From: Bacteroidota bacterium
GTDB taxonomy: Bacteria; Bacteroidota; Bacteroidia; Sphingobacteriales; Sphingobacteriaceae
Direction: 5' to 3'
DNA: 64,000 nucleotides
Assembly: GCA_026224775.1 (NCBI GenBank)
Contig: JAMFRP010000019.1
Span: forward strand, 310,001-374,000
Shown: positions 17,967 to 27,240 of the stretch, piece after piece
Position numbering within the stretch: the first letter of the stretch is position 1
Layout of the letters: each line of letters begins with the position of its first letter
The notes under the pieces: model-generated
What the model was told of the DNA's origin: nothing
Seen by the model: the letters and a program-made list of their open reading frames with translations, nothing else
The model's database searches: none
Translations under genes and position numbers: made by a program

Positions 17967-19373
17967 ATGAATTTTAAGAAAAAATTATTGTTAGCGTTGA
18001 TATTATATGTTGGTGCATCTATAAACGTCAAAGCACAAACTATTCCGGCTTTTAAAGCTGGCGACAGGGTAGCATTTGTAGGCAATAGCATTACCGATGG
18101 CGGTCATTATCACGCTTATATATGGATGTATTACATGACGCATTTTCCCAATATGCGCATTACTTGTTACAATGTAGGTATTGGCGGCGATAATGTAAAG
18201 CAAATGAGCGACCGTTTTGAAGCTGAAGTTTTGTCGAAAAAACCAACCGTGATGACGCTTACCTGGGGAATGAATGACACCGGTTATTTTGAATGGTATA
18301 AACCTGATGCTAAGACAAATTACGCAAAATGGTCAGTAGATACTGCAGAAGCACGTTACGCAGTATTCGATAAAAAACTTAAAGCTCACCCCGAGTTTAG
18401 AAAAATATTTATCCTGGGTTCACCTTATGATTCAACCACTACCAGCAACAAAAACCGCTTTTATCCAGGCAAATTTTCAGCTTTTGCAAGGCTGATTGAT
18501 TTTCAGGAAGGAACTGCTAAAAAGAACGGCTGGCCTTATGTTGATTTTAATCACCCGATGACCGCTATCAACAGGGAATATCAAAAAGCCGACACCAACT
18601 TCAGCCTTACACCGTATGATCGTATCCACCCGGATTACGCTGGTCACCTGGTTATGGCTTACTTGTTCCTGAAAGCGCAAGGCTTAGCCGGTAAACCTGT
18701 AGCTGATTTTGCAGTAAACGCGAAAACAAAAGCAATTAATAAATCAGAAAATTGCGTAATCAGCAATATATCAGGAAATGAAAACAATATTTCTTTTGAC
18801 TATTTGGCTAATTCGCTGCCATTTGCTTTTGATACCGTGGAATTTAAAGGTCCATGGGGTCAGCATGGCCGCCAAATTGAAGGTATAAAATATGTTCCTT
18901 TTATGCAGGAATTTGATAAAGAGATGCTTACAGTTAAAGGCTTAAAAAACGGGACTTATGAACTGAGCATGGACGGCCAGGCGATAGGCCGATGGAGTGC
19001 GAAAGACCTTGAAGCAGGTATTAACCTGGCCGAGCAAACTTATACGCCTGAATACCAACAATCATTAGCTATTTTAACTATGAACGAAGAGCGTTGGGAA
19101 ATTGAACGGAGGTTGAGAAACTATGCTTTTGTGGAGTTTGATTTATTAAAGCAAAAGAACCTTTTGTATGCTGATAATAGAGCTGCTATGGATACGGTTA
19201 ATAAGGAATCAAAGAAAAATCCTTTTGTAGGCGGTAACCGCGATAATTACATTAAGGCGCAATATAAAGCAGTACGCGAAGGCTGGCAGCGAGAACAAAA
19301 TGCGTTAGTTGATGAAATTTACACCGTAAATAAGCCAAAGGTGCATCGCATAATATTACAACTGATTAACTAA
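17967..19373 (+). CDS. Secreted SGNH/GDSL-type esterase (paralogue 2)
   Basis: A 468-residue paralogue of the 6825-8219 gene product with the same domain plan. The signal peptide ends NVKAQ; blocks are FVGNSITDGGHYH (Ser41), GIGGDN, WGMNDTG and DRIHPDYAG (Asp218, His221). The C-terminal extension again contains MNEERWEIERRLRNY. The two proteins are alike throughout, which points to duplication within this locus followed by divergence. It is placed between GH92 and the CE1-like esterase with gaps of 24 and 25 bases, so it is co-transcribed with them. Expected role: removal of acyl substituents before or after alpha-mannosidase action. Confidence 0.88.
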   Translation: MNFKKKLLLALILYVGASINVKAQTIPAFKAGDRVAFVGNSITDGGHYHAYIWMYYMTHFPNMRITCYNVGIGGDNVKQMSDRFEAEVLSKKPTVMTLTWGMNDTGYFEWYKPDAKTNYAKWSVDTAEARYAVFDKKLKAHPEFRKIFILGSPYDSTTTSNKNRFYPGKFSAFARLIDFQEGTAKKNGWPYVDFNHPMTAINREYQKADTNFSLTPYDRIHPDYAGHLVMAYLFLKAQGLAGKPVADFAVNAKTKAINKSENCVISNISGNENNISFDYLANSLPFAFDTVEFKGPWGQHGRQIEGIKYVPFMQEFDKEMLTVKGLKNGTYELSMDGQAIGRWSAKDLEAGINLAEQTYTPEYQQSLAILTMNEERWEIERRLRNYAFVEFDLLKQKNLLYADNRAAMDTVNKESKKNPFVGGNRDNYIKAQYKAVREGWQREQNALVDEIYTVNKPKVHRIILQLIN

Positions 19374-19398
19374 CTAAATGAAAAGAAGGTAGAATTTT

Positions 19399-20232
19399 AT
19401 GAGAAAAATAATAGTTAATAGTATTCTGGCCGCTTTGTTGTGCTATTGTGTAACTGCTAAAGCCGCTATTGTTGATACCGTTTTAACTTACAGCGCTGCT
19501 ATGCACAAAAATATAAAAGCAGTTGTGATAAAACCAAACGATTATAGCGTAAATAAAAAGTTTGCAACGGTATATGTTTTACATGGAGCGGGTGGCAAAT
19601 ATTCCGATTGGCTTACCGATGTGCCCGACAAGCAAACCTTACCAAAACTGGCTGATCTTTACAATTTAATTATTATATGCCCTGATGGAAACGTTAGCAG
19701 CTGGTACTTTGATAGCCCAGTTGATCCTGCTTATAAATATGAAACCTATATATCTAAAGAGTTAGTCAGTTATATCGACAGTCATTATTCTACAATAAAA
19801 GATCGTTCAAAAAGAGCTATAACAGGCTTAAGCATGGGCGGCCATGGCGCTTTATACCTGGCGTTTAAACACCAGGATATTTATGGTGCATGCGGCAGCA
19901 TGAGTGGAGGGGTTGATCTGCGCCCATTTCCCAATAATTGGGATATAGCAAAAAGGCTTGGAAAATACAGTGATTACCCCGAAAGGTGGGAGGCCAATAG
20001 CGTGGTAAACCTTGTTTATTTGCTAACACCAAATTCGTTGGCCATTACATTTGATTGCGGTAGCAGCGACTTTTTTTACCAGGTAAACAAAAACCTGCAT
20101 AATGAATTATTAGAGCGGAATATACCGCATGATTTTACTGTAAGGCCTGGTGCGCATACATGGGAATATTGGGGTAACTCAATTAATTATCAAATGTTGT
20201 TTTTTCATAATTTTTTTAATTCGGGGAAATGA
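19399..20232 (+). CDS. Esterase D / CE1-like secreted esterase
   Basis: A 277-residue alpha/beta-hydrolase of the esterase-D/tributyrin-esterase group that includes CE1 acetyl and feruloyl esterases. The signal peptide ends TAKAA. Visible catalytic features are VYVLHGAGG (oxyanion strand), GLSMGGHGAL (Ser145), FDCGSSDFF (Asp224) and PGAHTWEYW (His253), a complete triad in the expected order. Length is typical. It is the last gene of the GH38-GH92-SGNH-esterase run and is followed by a 360-base regulatory region. The acyl group cleaved (acetyl, feruloyl or other) cannot be told from sequence. Confidence 0.87.
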   Translation: MRKIIVNSILAALLCYCVTAKAAIVDTVLTYSAAMHKNIKAVVIKPNDYSVNKKFATVYVLHGAGGKYSDWLTDVPDKQTLPKLADLYNLIIICPDGNVSSWYFDSPVDPAYKYETYISKELVSYIDSHYSTIKDRSKRAITGLSMGGHGALYLAFKHQDIYGACGSMSGGVDLRPFPNNWDIAKRLGKYSDYPERWEANSVVNLVYLLTPNSLAITFDCGSSDFFYQVNKNLHNELLERNIPHDFTVRPGAHTWEYWGNSINYQMLFFHNFFNSGK

Positions 20233-20361
20233 AAAAATCATAATAATGTCGGGTTTAAAAAAACAGTTATGGTTAATAACATGCTAAATATTATTAAAAA
20301 GTCGCATAAATAAAATCAAATATGATAATATCGGAATGTTGTAAAATAAATGTTATAAAAA

Positions 20362-20380
20362 TTTGCTAAACCGGTTTTTA
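20362..20380 (+). promoter_or_regulatory. Operator-like site E with overlapping -33 element
   Basis: TTTGCTAAACCGGTTTTTA, with the exact palindrome AAACCGGTTT at 20368-20377. The TTTG at 20362-20365 would serve as the -33 box; 19 bases later comes TATCTTG (20385-20391), an imperfect -7 box. The position suggests direct competition with RNA polymerase at the promoter of the SusD-to-SusC operon. Confidence 0.62.
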
Positions 20381-20434
20381 ATAGTATCTTGCATTAGATT
20401 GTGAATCTATTATAAAACCAATTTGTAATATTAT

Positions 20435-20447
20435 ATAACCGGTTTCG
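20435..20447 (+). promoter_or_regulatory. Second, partial operator-like site
   Basis: ATAACCGGTTTCG shares AACCGGTTT with the full motif but lacks the GCTA left flank. Its centre is 68 bases downstream of the centre of site E, so cooperative binding or looping is possible. Confidence 0.4.
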
Positions 20448-20592
20448 TCGATAAAAAGGTTGATTGTGTAAATAAATCCAGCAAATGCTTGCCTGATGTT
20501 TTCGGTAGGGATTTGATAAATCTATTGATGCTCCGGTGTTGGAAATTACAAAAATATAAACGTGTTAACTGTATTTTATTAATCAAATTCAT

Positions 20593-22446
20593 ATGAGGAA
20601 AACTTACGTTTCTGCTTCTGTATTAATATTGATTGTTTTGGCGATAGGTTCCTGTAAAAAGGAAGGCTTTTTAAATGCCACCGCCACTACAAACCTAAAT
20701 AAGCAAACCGTCTTTACCGATAGCGCTAACGCTGAAGGGTTTTTAGCGAACATTTATTCTAATGTAGGTTTTAGTATTAGCCCAACCCGGTTTAGTTACA
20801 CTACATCTACACTTGTAAGTATTCCTTGCGGTGGTTTGGATGCGGCTTGTGATGAGTCGGAAATTTCACACACTTATTCAACAGCGGCTTTGGCCTTTGC
20901 TTTGGGGTCGGTGAATGCAGGGAATGTGCCCGACGGTTCTGTGCAGTCAAGCGTGGCTAGTGCGGATGCATATTATGTATGTTATCAACAAATACGTGCA
21001 GTAAACCAGTTGTTTGCCAATATTTCAAAAGTGCCTTTATTAGCGAGCAATAAAGCCCAAATGCTTGCTGAGGCCCGCTTTTTGCGTGCTTGGTACTATT
21101 TTATATTACTGGAACATTATGGCGGTGTACCAATTGTAGGTAATGCAATTTATGATTATACGCAAACGATCCCTACAAAACGTAGCACTTTTGACCAATG
21201 TGTAATCTATATAACCGGTCAGTGCGATTCTGCTGCTCAGGTATTGCCGGTGGTGCAAACTTCTTTAGGGTACGGCCGGGCATCTGGTGGTGCATGCCTG
21301 GCGCTCAAAGCCCGGGTACTGCTTTATGCAGCGAGCCCCCTGTTTAATAAGCCAGCATCAATGGCATCAGTACAAGCGCCATCTGATATAGCCAGTGCGA
21401 CAGTGAGGCCACTGGTAGGTTACCCAAGTTATGATGCAACACGTTGGGCTACGGCAGAAGCTGCTGCAATGGCAGTAATTCAAACTCATGCCTATCAATT
21501 GTTTACCGATAGTACTTTCTTGGCTGGCTATGGCGAGGAAGTGCCATTCCAGTATTTGTTTACCATACGCGGAACAATGAATAACGTAACCAATAACGAA
21601 TACATTTTTCAATTGATGTTTCCGCCGAATGATTATCTCGAAGGCTTGTTCCAACCACCGTCGAGAACTGGTGCTAATGGCGCATTTCCTTACCAGGGTA
21701 CGGTTGATGCGTTCCCGATGGCCAATGGTAAAGCTATAACAGACCCAACTTCGGGCTATAATCCAAATAATCCTTACGCTGGTCGTGATCCGAGATTAAA
21801 GTGCACAATTACATATGATCAAAGCTTATTGGGTGACCGTACACCGAATGGCCAGATCCAGGGTTATTCTCCTGTTAACATCTATCTAACTAATAGCGGA
21901 GGTGCTTTATCAGGGGGAACAGATGCCGTTTATCAGGGTACGCCTACAGGCTATTACAATAATAAAATGCTTGATCCTGATGCTATTTCGGGCGGCCTGT
22001 ATTTTAACCCAACTAGTCGTTGTTTACCGTTAATGCGTTACGCTGATATTTTACTGGATTATGCTGAGGCAGCCAATGAAAATGAAGGTCCAACAGCATT
22101 GGTTTACCAGTATGTTAATGAGATTCGTCAGCGTGCGGGTTTGAATCCTTATGCACTGCCTGCAGGCCTTACTCAAGTGCAGATGAGGGCTGCTATTCAA
22201 ACCGAACGCCAATGCGAGCTGGCATATGAAGGTTATCGCTTTTTTGACGTGAGAAGATGGCTGATTGCCGATCAAACAGAAAACATTGAAGCTCAGGGTA
22301 TGGAAGTGGACAGGACCTCGACAACCGCTACTTACAAAATATTCCCGGTGCGAAAGCACAATTTTACTACCAAAATGTACCTGTGGCCATTCCCTCAGGC
22401 GGAGATTGGTAAGGGTGGTGGTTTAGTTCAAAATCCTGGTTATTAA
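20593..22446 (+). CDS. SusD/RagB-family glycan-binding lipoprotein (1)
   Basis: A 617-residue outer-membrane lipoprotein (lipobox AIGSC, Cys21) of the SusD/RagB family. The N-terminal SusD-like part contains the typical helix ARFLRAWYYFILLEHYGGVPIV and ALKARVLLYAASPLF. The C-terminal part contains RYADILLDYAEAANE, IRQRAG, the QTERQCELAYEGYRFFDVRRW motif and the terminal YLWPFPQAEI. SusD proteins cap the SusC pore and capture the oligosaccharide at the cell surface. It is the first gene of the uptake operon, unusual because SusC normally precedes SusD; two accessory lipoproteins separate it from the next SusC. Confidence 0.95.
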   Translation: MRKTYVSASVLILIVLAIGSCKKEGFLNATATTNLNKQTVFTDSANAEGFLANIYSNVGFSISPTRFSYTTSTLVSIPCGGLDAACDESEISHTYSTAALAFALGSVNAGNVPDGSVQSSVASADAYYVCYQQIRAVNQLFANISKVPLLASNKAQMLAEARFLRAWYYFILLEHYGGVPIVGNAIYDYTQTIPTKRSTFDQCVIYITGQCDSAAQVLPVVQTSLGYGRASGGACLALKARVLLYAASPLFNKPASMASVQAPSDIASATVRPLVGYPSYDATRWATAEAAAMAVIQTHAYQLFTDSTFLAGYGEEVPFQYLFTIRGTMNNVTNNEYIFQLMFPPNDYLEGLFQPPSRTGANGAFPYQGTVDAFPMANGKAITDPTSGYNPNNPYAGRDPRLKCTITYDQSLLGDRTPNGQIQGYSPVNIYLTNSGGALSGGTDAVYQGTPTGYYNNKMLDPDAISGGLYFNPTSRCLPLMRYADILLDYAEAANENEGPTALVYQYVNEIRQRAGLNPYALPAGLTQVQMRAAIQTERQCELAYEGYRFFDVRRWLIADQTENIEAQGMEVDRTSTTATYKIFPVRKHNFTTKMYLWPFPQAEIGKGGGLVQNPGY

Positions 22447-22482
22447 CAATTATTATTAATAAGCCTATAAGAAAAAGATTAC

Positions 22483-22944
22483 ATGAAAAAGCTTCAAAAA
22501 CTTAAAATATTAAATGTTTTGCTTTTCGTCCTTGTGTTGTTAGTTTGGACAGGATGTAAAACTGAAAACGTGAACCCGGTTAGTGAATCGGTAAAAGACC
22601 TCACCGGCACATGGCGGATTGTAAAAGCTAACAGGAATGGTACAAACCTATTGCCTTTGGTTGATTCAAACTATATCAACTTTAATAAATTCAGTATTGT
22701 TTTTAAAGGTGGTTCTTATACGATTGTTAATCCGCTGCCTTTTATAGTTACCCAAAACGGTACTTACTCGCTGGATAATCCGCAATATCCCTTCACCATA
22801 ACTTTTAAGCAAACAGGTTCAACAACGCCAATTTCAACGGCTTTTACTTACCCAATTGTCAATGGTGTGAGGATACTTACCTTGGTGTTTAGCCCAGGTT
22901 GCCCACAAAACACTTATTCATATTCATTACAAAAAGTTAACTAA
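22483..22944 (+). CDS. DUF5004-like lipocalin-type lipoprotein
   Basis: A 153-residue lipoprotein (lipobox VWTGC, Cys25) with one small beta domain containing DLTGTWRIVKANRNGT, FSIVFKGGSYTI, PLPFIVTQNGTYSLDNPQYPF. This is the pattern of DUF5004 lipocalin-like proteins found beside SusC/SusD genes. The role is unknown; a surface accessory or ligand-binding function is likely from context. It is 36 bases after SusD and 8 bases before the DUF4961-like gene. Confidence 0.75.
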   Translation: MKKLQKLKILNVLLFVLVLLVWTGCKTENVNPVSESVKDLTGTWRIVKANRNGTNLLPLVDSNYINFNKFSIVFKGGSYTIVNPLPFIVTQNGTYSLDNPQYPFTITFKQTGSTTPISTAFTYPIVNGVRILTLVFSPGCPQNTYSYSLQKVN

Positions 22945-22952
22945 TAAAAGAT

Positions 22953-23984
22953 ATGAGACCGAATTTTAATATACATATAAAAGGCCGCAGCCTATGGAAG
23001 ATTTGTGCGCTGGTTGGTCTTGGTATAGTGTTAACCTGTTGTGTATTACAAATATACAATATAAACCAACCTATAACTGCTACAGCTGGCAGTACTATAA
23101 CAATAACCACCCGTGATAGTGTATCCACTAATATTGACGGTAACCCTATCCTTACAAATTTTGTTGTAGGTATATTATTGCCAAAGGGCTTTGCCGGTGC
23201 AACAAATACTACGGTTAGTTATACTAGTAGCTTGGGAAATGGCCAGATGCAACTAATGCCATCTACGGCTATAGAGCCTTCAACCGCAGGATCCTCAAAT
23301 TTAAGTTATTCAGCCTCCATGCTGGCAAAATTCGGTATCGGCAATAACCTTATTAATGATCTGGAGTGGGTGGTTTTCAGATCTGTAAATCAGGTAAGCA
23401 TCGCAAGTGGGGTCGTGATATTAGGTAATGTGACTTTTCAGATCAAAGTAGGAGCCGATGGCAATACCACTATTTTTAAACCTGCTTATGTAATTTGTGA
23501 AAGTAATGACGGGCTGGGCTATTTCGTTGGTAACCTGTCGGACCCTTTTTTTGCTTTCAACAATGGCGCACGCATGACTGTAAATGGCCCGGGTGATATC
23601 CTTGACTTGTGTGACCCGCAGCTTACAAGTTTCAACCCCCCAAATGCGCTACAAAATGATTTGCTGACGATTACTTACAATGAAGGTTTAGATTCTTTGA
23701 AACTATTAAAAGGTAACAAATTGTATTTGTGTGTAGATACCGTTTATACCAGTGATGGCAAGAAATTAACAGGCTTCTGTAGTCAAACGGAGCAAACTCA
23801 ATTGTTGGAAACATCATCTACGAGTAACCTATATACGCTAACATTTTGGCCTGCCTCGTTTTTTAAATTAAGCAGCACGCAAACACTAGTCGAAATGGCG
23901 TATCATATTATTGATGCAAATGGTAACAAGGTTGGGTTGAATGATTCAAGCGCGCCATTTATTTACAAGTTTAGTTGTAACTGA
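22953..23984 (+). CDS. DUF4961-like surface glycan-binding lipoprotein
   Basis: A 343-residue probable lipoprotein (lipobox VLTC, Cys29). The N-terminal Ig-like region carries the DUF4961 pattern FVVGILLPKGFAGATNTTVSYTS...GNGQM. The C-terminal half has beta strands around LTSFNPPNALQNDLLTITYNEG and ends with an Ig-like strand. DUF4961 proteins are encoded in PULs next to DUF5004 and SusD and are thought to bind glycan at the surface. It ends 124 bases before SusC. An AAACCGGATC half-site at 23998-24007 in that gap is too incomplete to call an operator. Confidence 0.72.
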   Translation: MRPNFNIHIKGRSLWKICALVGLGIVLTCCVLQIYNINQPITATAGSTITITTRDSVSTNIDGNPILTNFVVGILLPKGFAGATNTTVSYTSSLGNGQMQLMPSTAIEPSTAGSSNLSYSASMLAKFGIGNNLINDLEWVVFRSVNQVSIASGVVILGNVTFQIKVGADGNTTIFKPAYVICESNDGLGYFVGNLSDPFFAFNNGARMTVNGPGDILDLCDPQLTSFNPPNALQNDLLTITYNEGLDSLKLLKGNKLYLCVDTVYTSDGKKLTGFCSQTEQTQLLETSSTSNLYTLTFWPASFFKLSSTQTLVEMAYHIIDANGNKVGLNDSSAPFIYKFSCN

Positions 23985-24108
23985 CAGAGATTTATATAAA
24001 CCGGATCTATAACTTATTAAAGCCATGTATTTATAATGGTTGCAGGAGGTGCTAATTTACAGATTCTGCATTATACTCCATTTTTAACAATAATTAAAAT
24101 CTGATTCT

Positions 24109-27100
24109 ATGCTTAATTGCTACTCAAAAAAATGCTTTACGGGAATCATCATACTGATGTTTATGCTGGCACATACCAGCTATGCCGCCATGCGGGATAC
24201 AACAGCCCAACACAGGACTCAGGTGCCTGGTTGGGTTACCGGTACGGTTGTTAACCAGTATCATCGTACTTTAAAAGATGTTGAAGTAAGTGTAAAAGGA
24301 AATGCAACTTTTACCAAAACTGATTCAGTAGGCCATTTTGAAATTAAGGCACCTGATGGCAGTATATTGATTTTTAAACTTCATGATTATTACACAACTG
24401 AAAAGATAGTAGGATCAGATAAGGATACAACCATTCGTTTGCTGAATAGCTATTTGAAATCTCCGGACAATATAGATGTATTATACGGTACTCAAAGCGC
24501 CGAAAGTGAACTTGGGGCGGTATCAACTATTTATACTAATCAATTAACTACTACGCCGGCCTCTTTATATGCATATGCGCTGCCTGGGCAGTTGTCTGGT
24601 TTATATACACAGCAAGTAAGCGGTTTTACTTCATTTAATACTACTGGGCTTACCACTGTTAATGTTGCAATAAATCAAGTTAGTTCCTCAGCTATCAATA
24701 ACAGGCCATCTGATAATACGGAAATGACCCTTAGCTTGCGTGGGCAAACACCGGTTACAATAATTGATGGTGTTCAGCGTGATATATCTTCTATCGACCC
24801 TGAAAGTATTGAATCTATTTCTGTATTAAAGGACGCCTTATCATGTATTTTACTGGGTATCAATAGTTCAAATGGGGTAATATTAGTCACTACGAAAAAG
24901 GCGCAAGCTGGTAAGCCGCGAATATCTTTCACTGCCGAGAGCGGTGTTCAAACACCGCTGGGCTTGCCAACCCCCTTACCGTCTTATCAATATGCTTATT
25001 TGTACAACGAGGCTTTAACTAATGATGGTGAAAGCCCTTATTATACAGCTGCCGATTTTACCGCTTATAAAAACGGTACGGATCCTTACGGACATCCAAA
25101 TGTAAACTGGTTTAACACTATTTTAAATAAACATGCACCAGAGAACAGCTACAAATTAAATGTGGATGGCGGTACCAATGTAGCCAAGTACAATATTGGT
25201 ATAAGTTATTTTGACCAGGAAGGAATATTTAACCAGGCACCGGGATCAACGTATAATACAAATAATAATTTATCACGATACATCATTAACTCTGATGTAC
25301 AGGTACAGGTAAATAAGAAGTTGAGTGTCGATCTGCAATTGTTTGGCCGTGTACAACAGTCAACAGAACCCGGTGGTGGTGCAAGCAATATCCTGAGCGC
25401 CTTGTATACCACACCTAATAACGCTTACCCATTGTATAATCCAAATGGGACTTTTGGTGGCTCAACCCTCGGTGGGGCCTTTACCAATAACCTATTGGCC
25501 ATGACTGAATATTCCGGTTACATACAGAATAATACCAATGATATACTAGCCAATTTAGCATTAAATTATGACCTTAACAGCCTTACAAAAGGTTTAACAC
25601 TTAAACTCAACGGGAATCTTTCTTACGAGACAGAAAATGCGCTGAATCGTAGTTTACAAAACCCAACGTATTCATATAAGGATAGTGTTTATTCAGCTTT
25701 GGGTTCAACCATAGCACAAAGTAATACATTTACTACTGTTTATACCGAGCGACAAACATTTGCGCAGGCGGCCCTGAATTATAGCAGGCAATTTGGTAAA
25801 AACGGACTTAGTGTAATATTACTTGATGATACTAAATCACTAAATAGTAATTACGACTTATCCGCAGTAACAAGTGACAGAGCGCTTAAAGCATCATATA
25901 ACTATGATGGTAAATACTTTGCAGAAGGTGCCATAAATAACAGCGGCTACAATAGATATACCCCAGGCAATCAGTTTGGTATGTTTTATGCCGGCGGACT
26001 TGGATGGCAGATGGGTAAAGAATCATTCATTAAGGATAATTTTGATTGGATAACATCATGGAAATGGCGCGCGACTTATGGTAAAACCGGTAACAATAAT
26101 GTTGACACCTATTCATATTACGGTTATGCACAAACCTACAGCACGGGTAACCCTAATTATGCTTACTTTACAGGTACAGGCCGCGCACAAAACTTTACCT
26201 ACTATGAAAATCCAATTGCCAACCCTTATTTATCATGGGAAAACGCCGACAAACTTGATATAGGTACCGACATTTCTTTATTTAAGGATCATTTACAAAT
26301 AACGGCTGATTATTATCACGATAAATACTACGATTTACTTCAGATCACAGGTTCTCCTACGGCCATACTCGGAACTGCCTACCCATATCAAAATCTTGGT
26401 ATCAACTTGTACCAGGGCGTAGAGTTTTCAGCCACTTATAGAAACAACTATAATAAGTTTAACTACTTCATAACAGGTAACATATCAACTCAGGCATCTA
26501 AAGTGATTTATGCAGACGAAGAAGCCACTTTATACCCATGGCAAAGATATACAGGTTTGCCTGTTAACGCCTTATTTGGTTATGTGGCACAAGGTATTTA
26601 TCAAACCGCTGCACAAGCTGCCAATGCACCTACTTACTTAACTTATAAGCCGAAAGCAGGCGATATTAAATTGGAAGATTTAAATGGCGATGGTATTATA
26701 AATCAGTTTGATGAAAAACCAATCGGGAATCTAAAACCACTGGTGTTTTATGGCGCAACATTCGGGTTTAATTATCAGGGCTTTAGTTTTAGCGTGATAT
26801 TACAAGGGGTTTTCAACAGAGAAATCAGTACCAATAACAATGTAAATATACCGTTTCAGGGCATCGGACTGTTTGGATCTCCTCCTCAGGGACAGGCCTA
26901 TCAAAATGCAACCGCTCGCTGGACTCCAGAGACAGCCAGCTCGGCTCAATTGCCTGAACTGTCATTTGTTAACGGAACAATTAATGGTTACAACTCTCAG
27001 TTTTCAAGTTTCTACTTAAAGTCAGGCGATTACTTGCGGGTAAAAAATGCAGAGATAGGATATACGCTACCTGATGCATGGGCTAAAAAAGCTAAATTTT

Positions 27101-27234
27101 CAAGTATCAGGGTGTTTGTAAATGGTGAAAACCTGTTTACTGTAGCCGGTTATGGTGGCTATGATCCAGAGGTCGGTCCGAGTGCATACCCAATTGAAAG
27201 GGTAATAAATGCAGGTATTAGTGTTAAGCTTTAG
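24109..27234 (+). CDS. SusC-family TonB-dependent outer-membrane transporter (1)
   Basis: A 1041-residue SusC-type transporter. After the signal peptide (ending TSYAA) comes a carboxypeptidase-regulatory-like domain (about 40-110, TGTVVNQYHRTLKDVEV), the plug (about 120-280) and the 22-strand barrel ending in GISVKL. The conserved plug segment, usually like LKDASATAIYG.RGANGVILVTTK, is here LKDALSCILLGINSSNGVIL, a marked deviation in the loop facing the SusD side. The TonB-box area is also degenerate (NIDVLYGTQ). The family imports oligosaccharide into the periplasm with a SusD lid. It is followed by SusD (2) after 6 bases, so these two probably form one complex. Confidence 0.94.
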   Translation: MLNCYSKKCFTGIIILMFMLAHTSYAAMRDTTAQHRTQVPGWVTGTVVNQYHRTLKDVEVSVKGNATFTKTDSVGHFEIKAPDGSILIFKLHDYYTTEKIVGSDKDTTIRLLNSYLKSPDNIDVLYGTQSAESELGAVSTIYTNQLTTTPASLYAYALPGQLSGLYTQQVSGFTSFNTTGLTTVNVAINQVSSSAINNRPSDNTEMTLSLRGQTPVTIIDGVQRDISSIDPESIESISVLKDALSCILLGINSSNGVILVTTKKAQAGKPRISFTAESGVQTPLGLPTPLPSYQYAYLYNEALTNDGESPYYTAADFTAYKNGTDPYGHPNVNWFNTILNKHAPENSYKLNVDGGTNVAKYNIGISYFDQEGIFNQAPGSTYNTNNNLSRYIINSDVQVQVNKKLSVDLQLFGRVQQSTEPGGGASNILSALYTTPNNAYPLYNPNGTFGGSTLGGAFTNNLLAMTEYSGYIQNNTNDILANLALNYDLNSLTKGLTLKLNGNLSYETENALNRSLQNPTYSYKDSVYSALGSTIAQSNTFTTVYTERQTFAQAALNYSRQFGKNGLSVILLDDTKSLNSNYDLSAVTSDRALKASYNYDGKYFAEGAINNSGYNRYTPGNQFGMFYAGGLGWQMGKESFIKDNFDWITSWKWRATYGKTGNNNVDTYSYYGYAQTYSTGNPNYAYFTGTGRAQNFTYYENPIANPYLSWENADKLDIGTDISLFKDHLQITADYYHDKYYDLLQITGSPTAILGTAYPYQNLGINLYQGVEFSATYRNNYNKFNYFITGNISTQASKVIYADEEATLYPWQRYTGLPVNALFGYVAQGIYQTAAQAANAPTYLTYKPKAGDIKLEDLNGDGIINQFDEKPIGNLKPLVFYGATFGFNYQGFSFSVILQGVFNREISTNNNVNIPFQGIGLFGSPPQGQAYQNATARWTPETASSAQLPELSFVNGTINGYNSQFSSFYLKSGDYLRVKNAEIGYTLPDAWAKKAKFSSIRVFVNGENLFTVAGYGGYDPEVGPSAYPIERVINAGISVKL

Positions 27235-27240
27235 TTTTTA

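Larger units (their letters stand above)
20233..20592. other. Regulatory region before the SusD/SusC block
   Basis: 360 AT-rich bases. They contain operator-like sites E (20364-20380) and a partial second copy (20435-20447). The rest shows no open frame or clear RNA gene. A long 5' leader is likely if transcription starts just after site E. Confidence 0.6.

Noticed and set aside
23998..24007. AAACCGGATC half-site before SusC (1)
   Set aside because: Only one half of the palindrome is present and the gene lies within an operon that already has its own operators.
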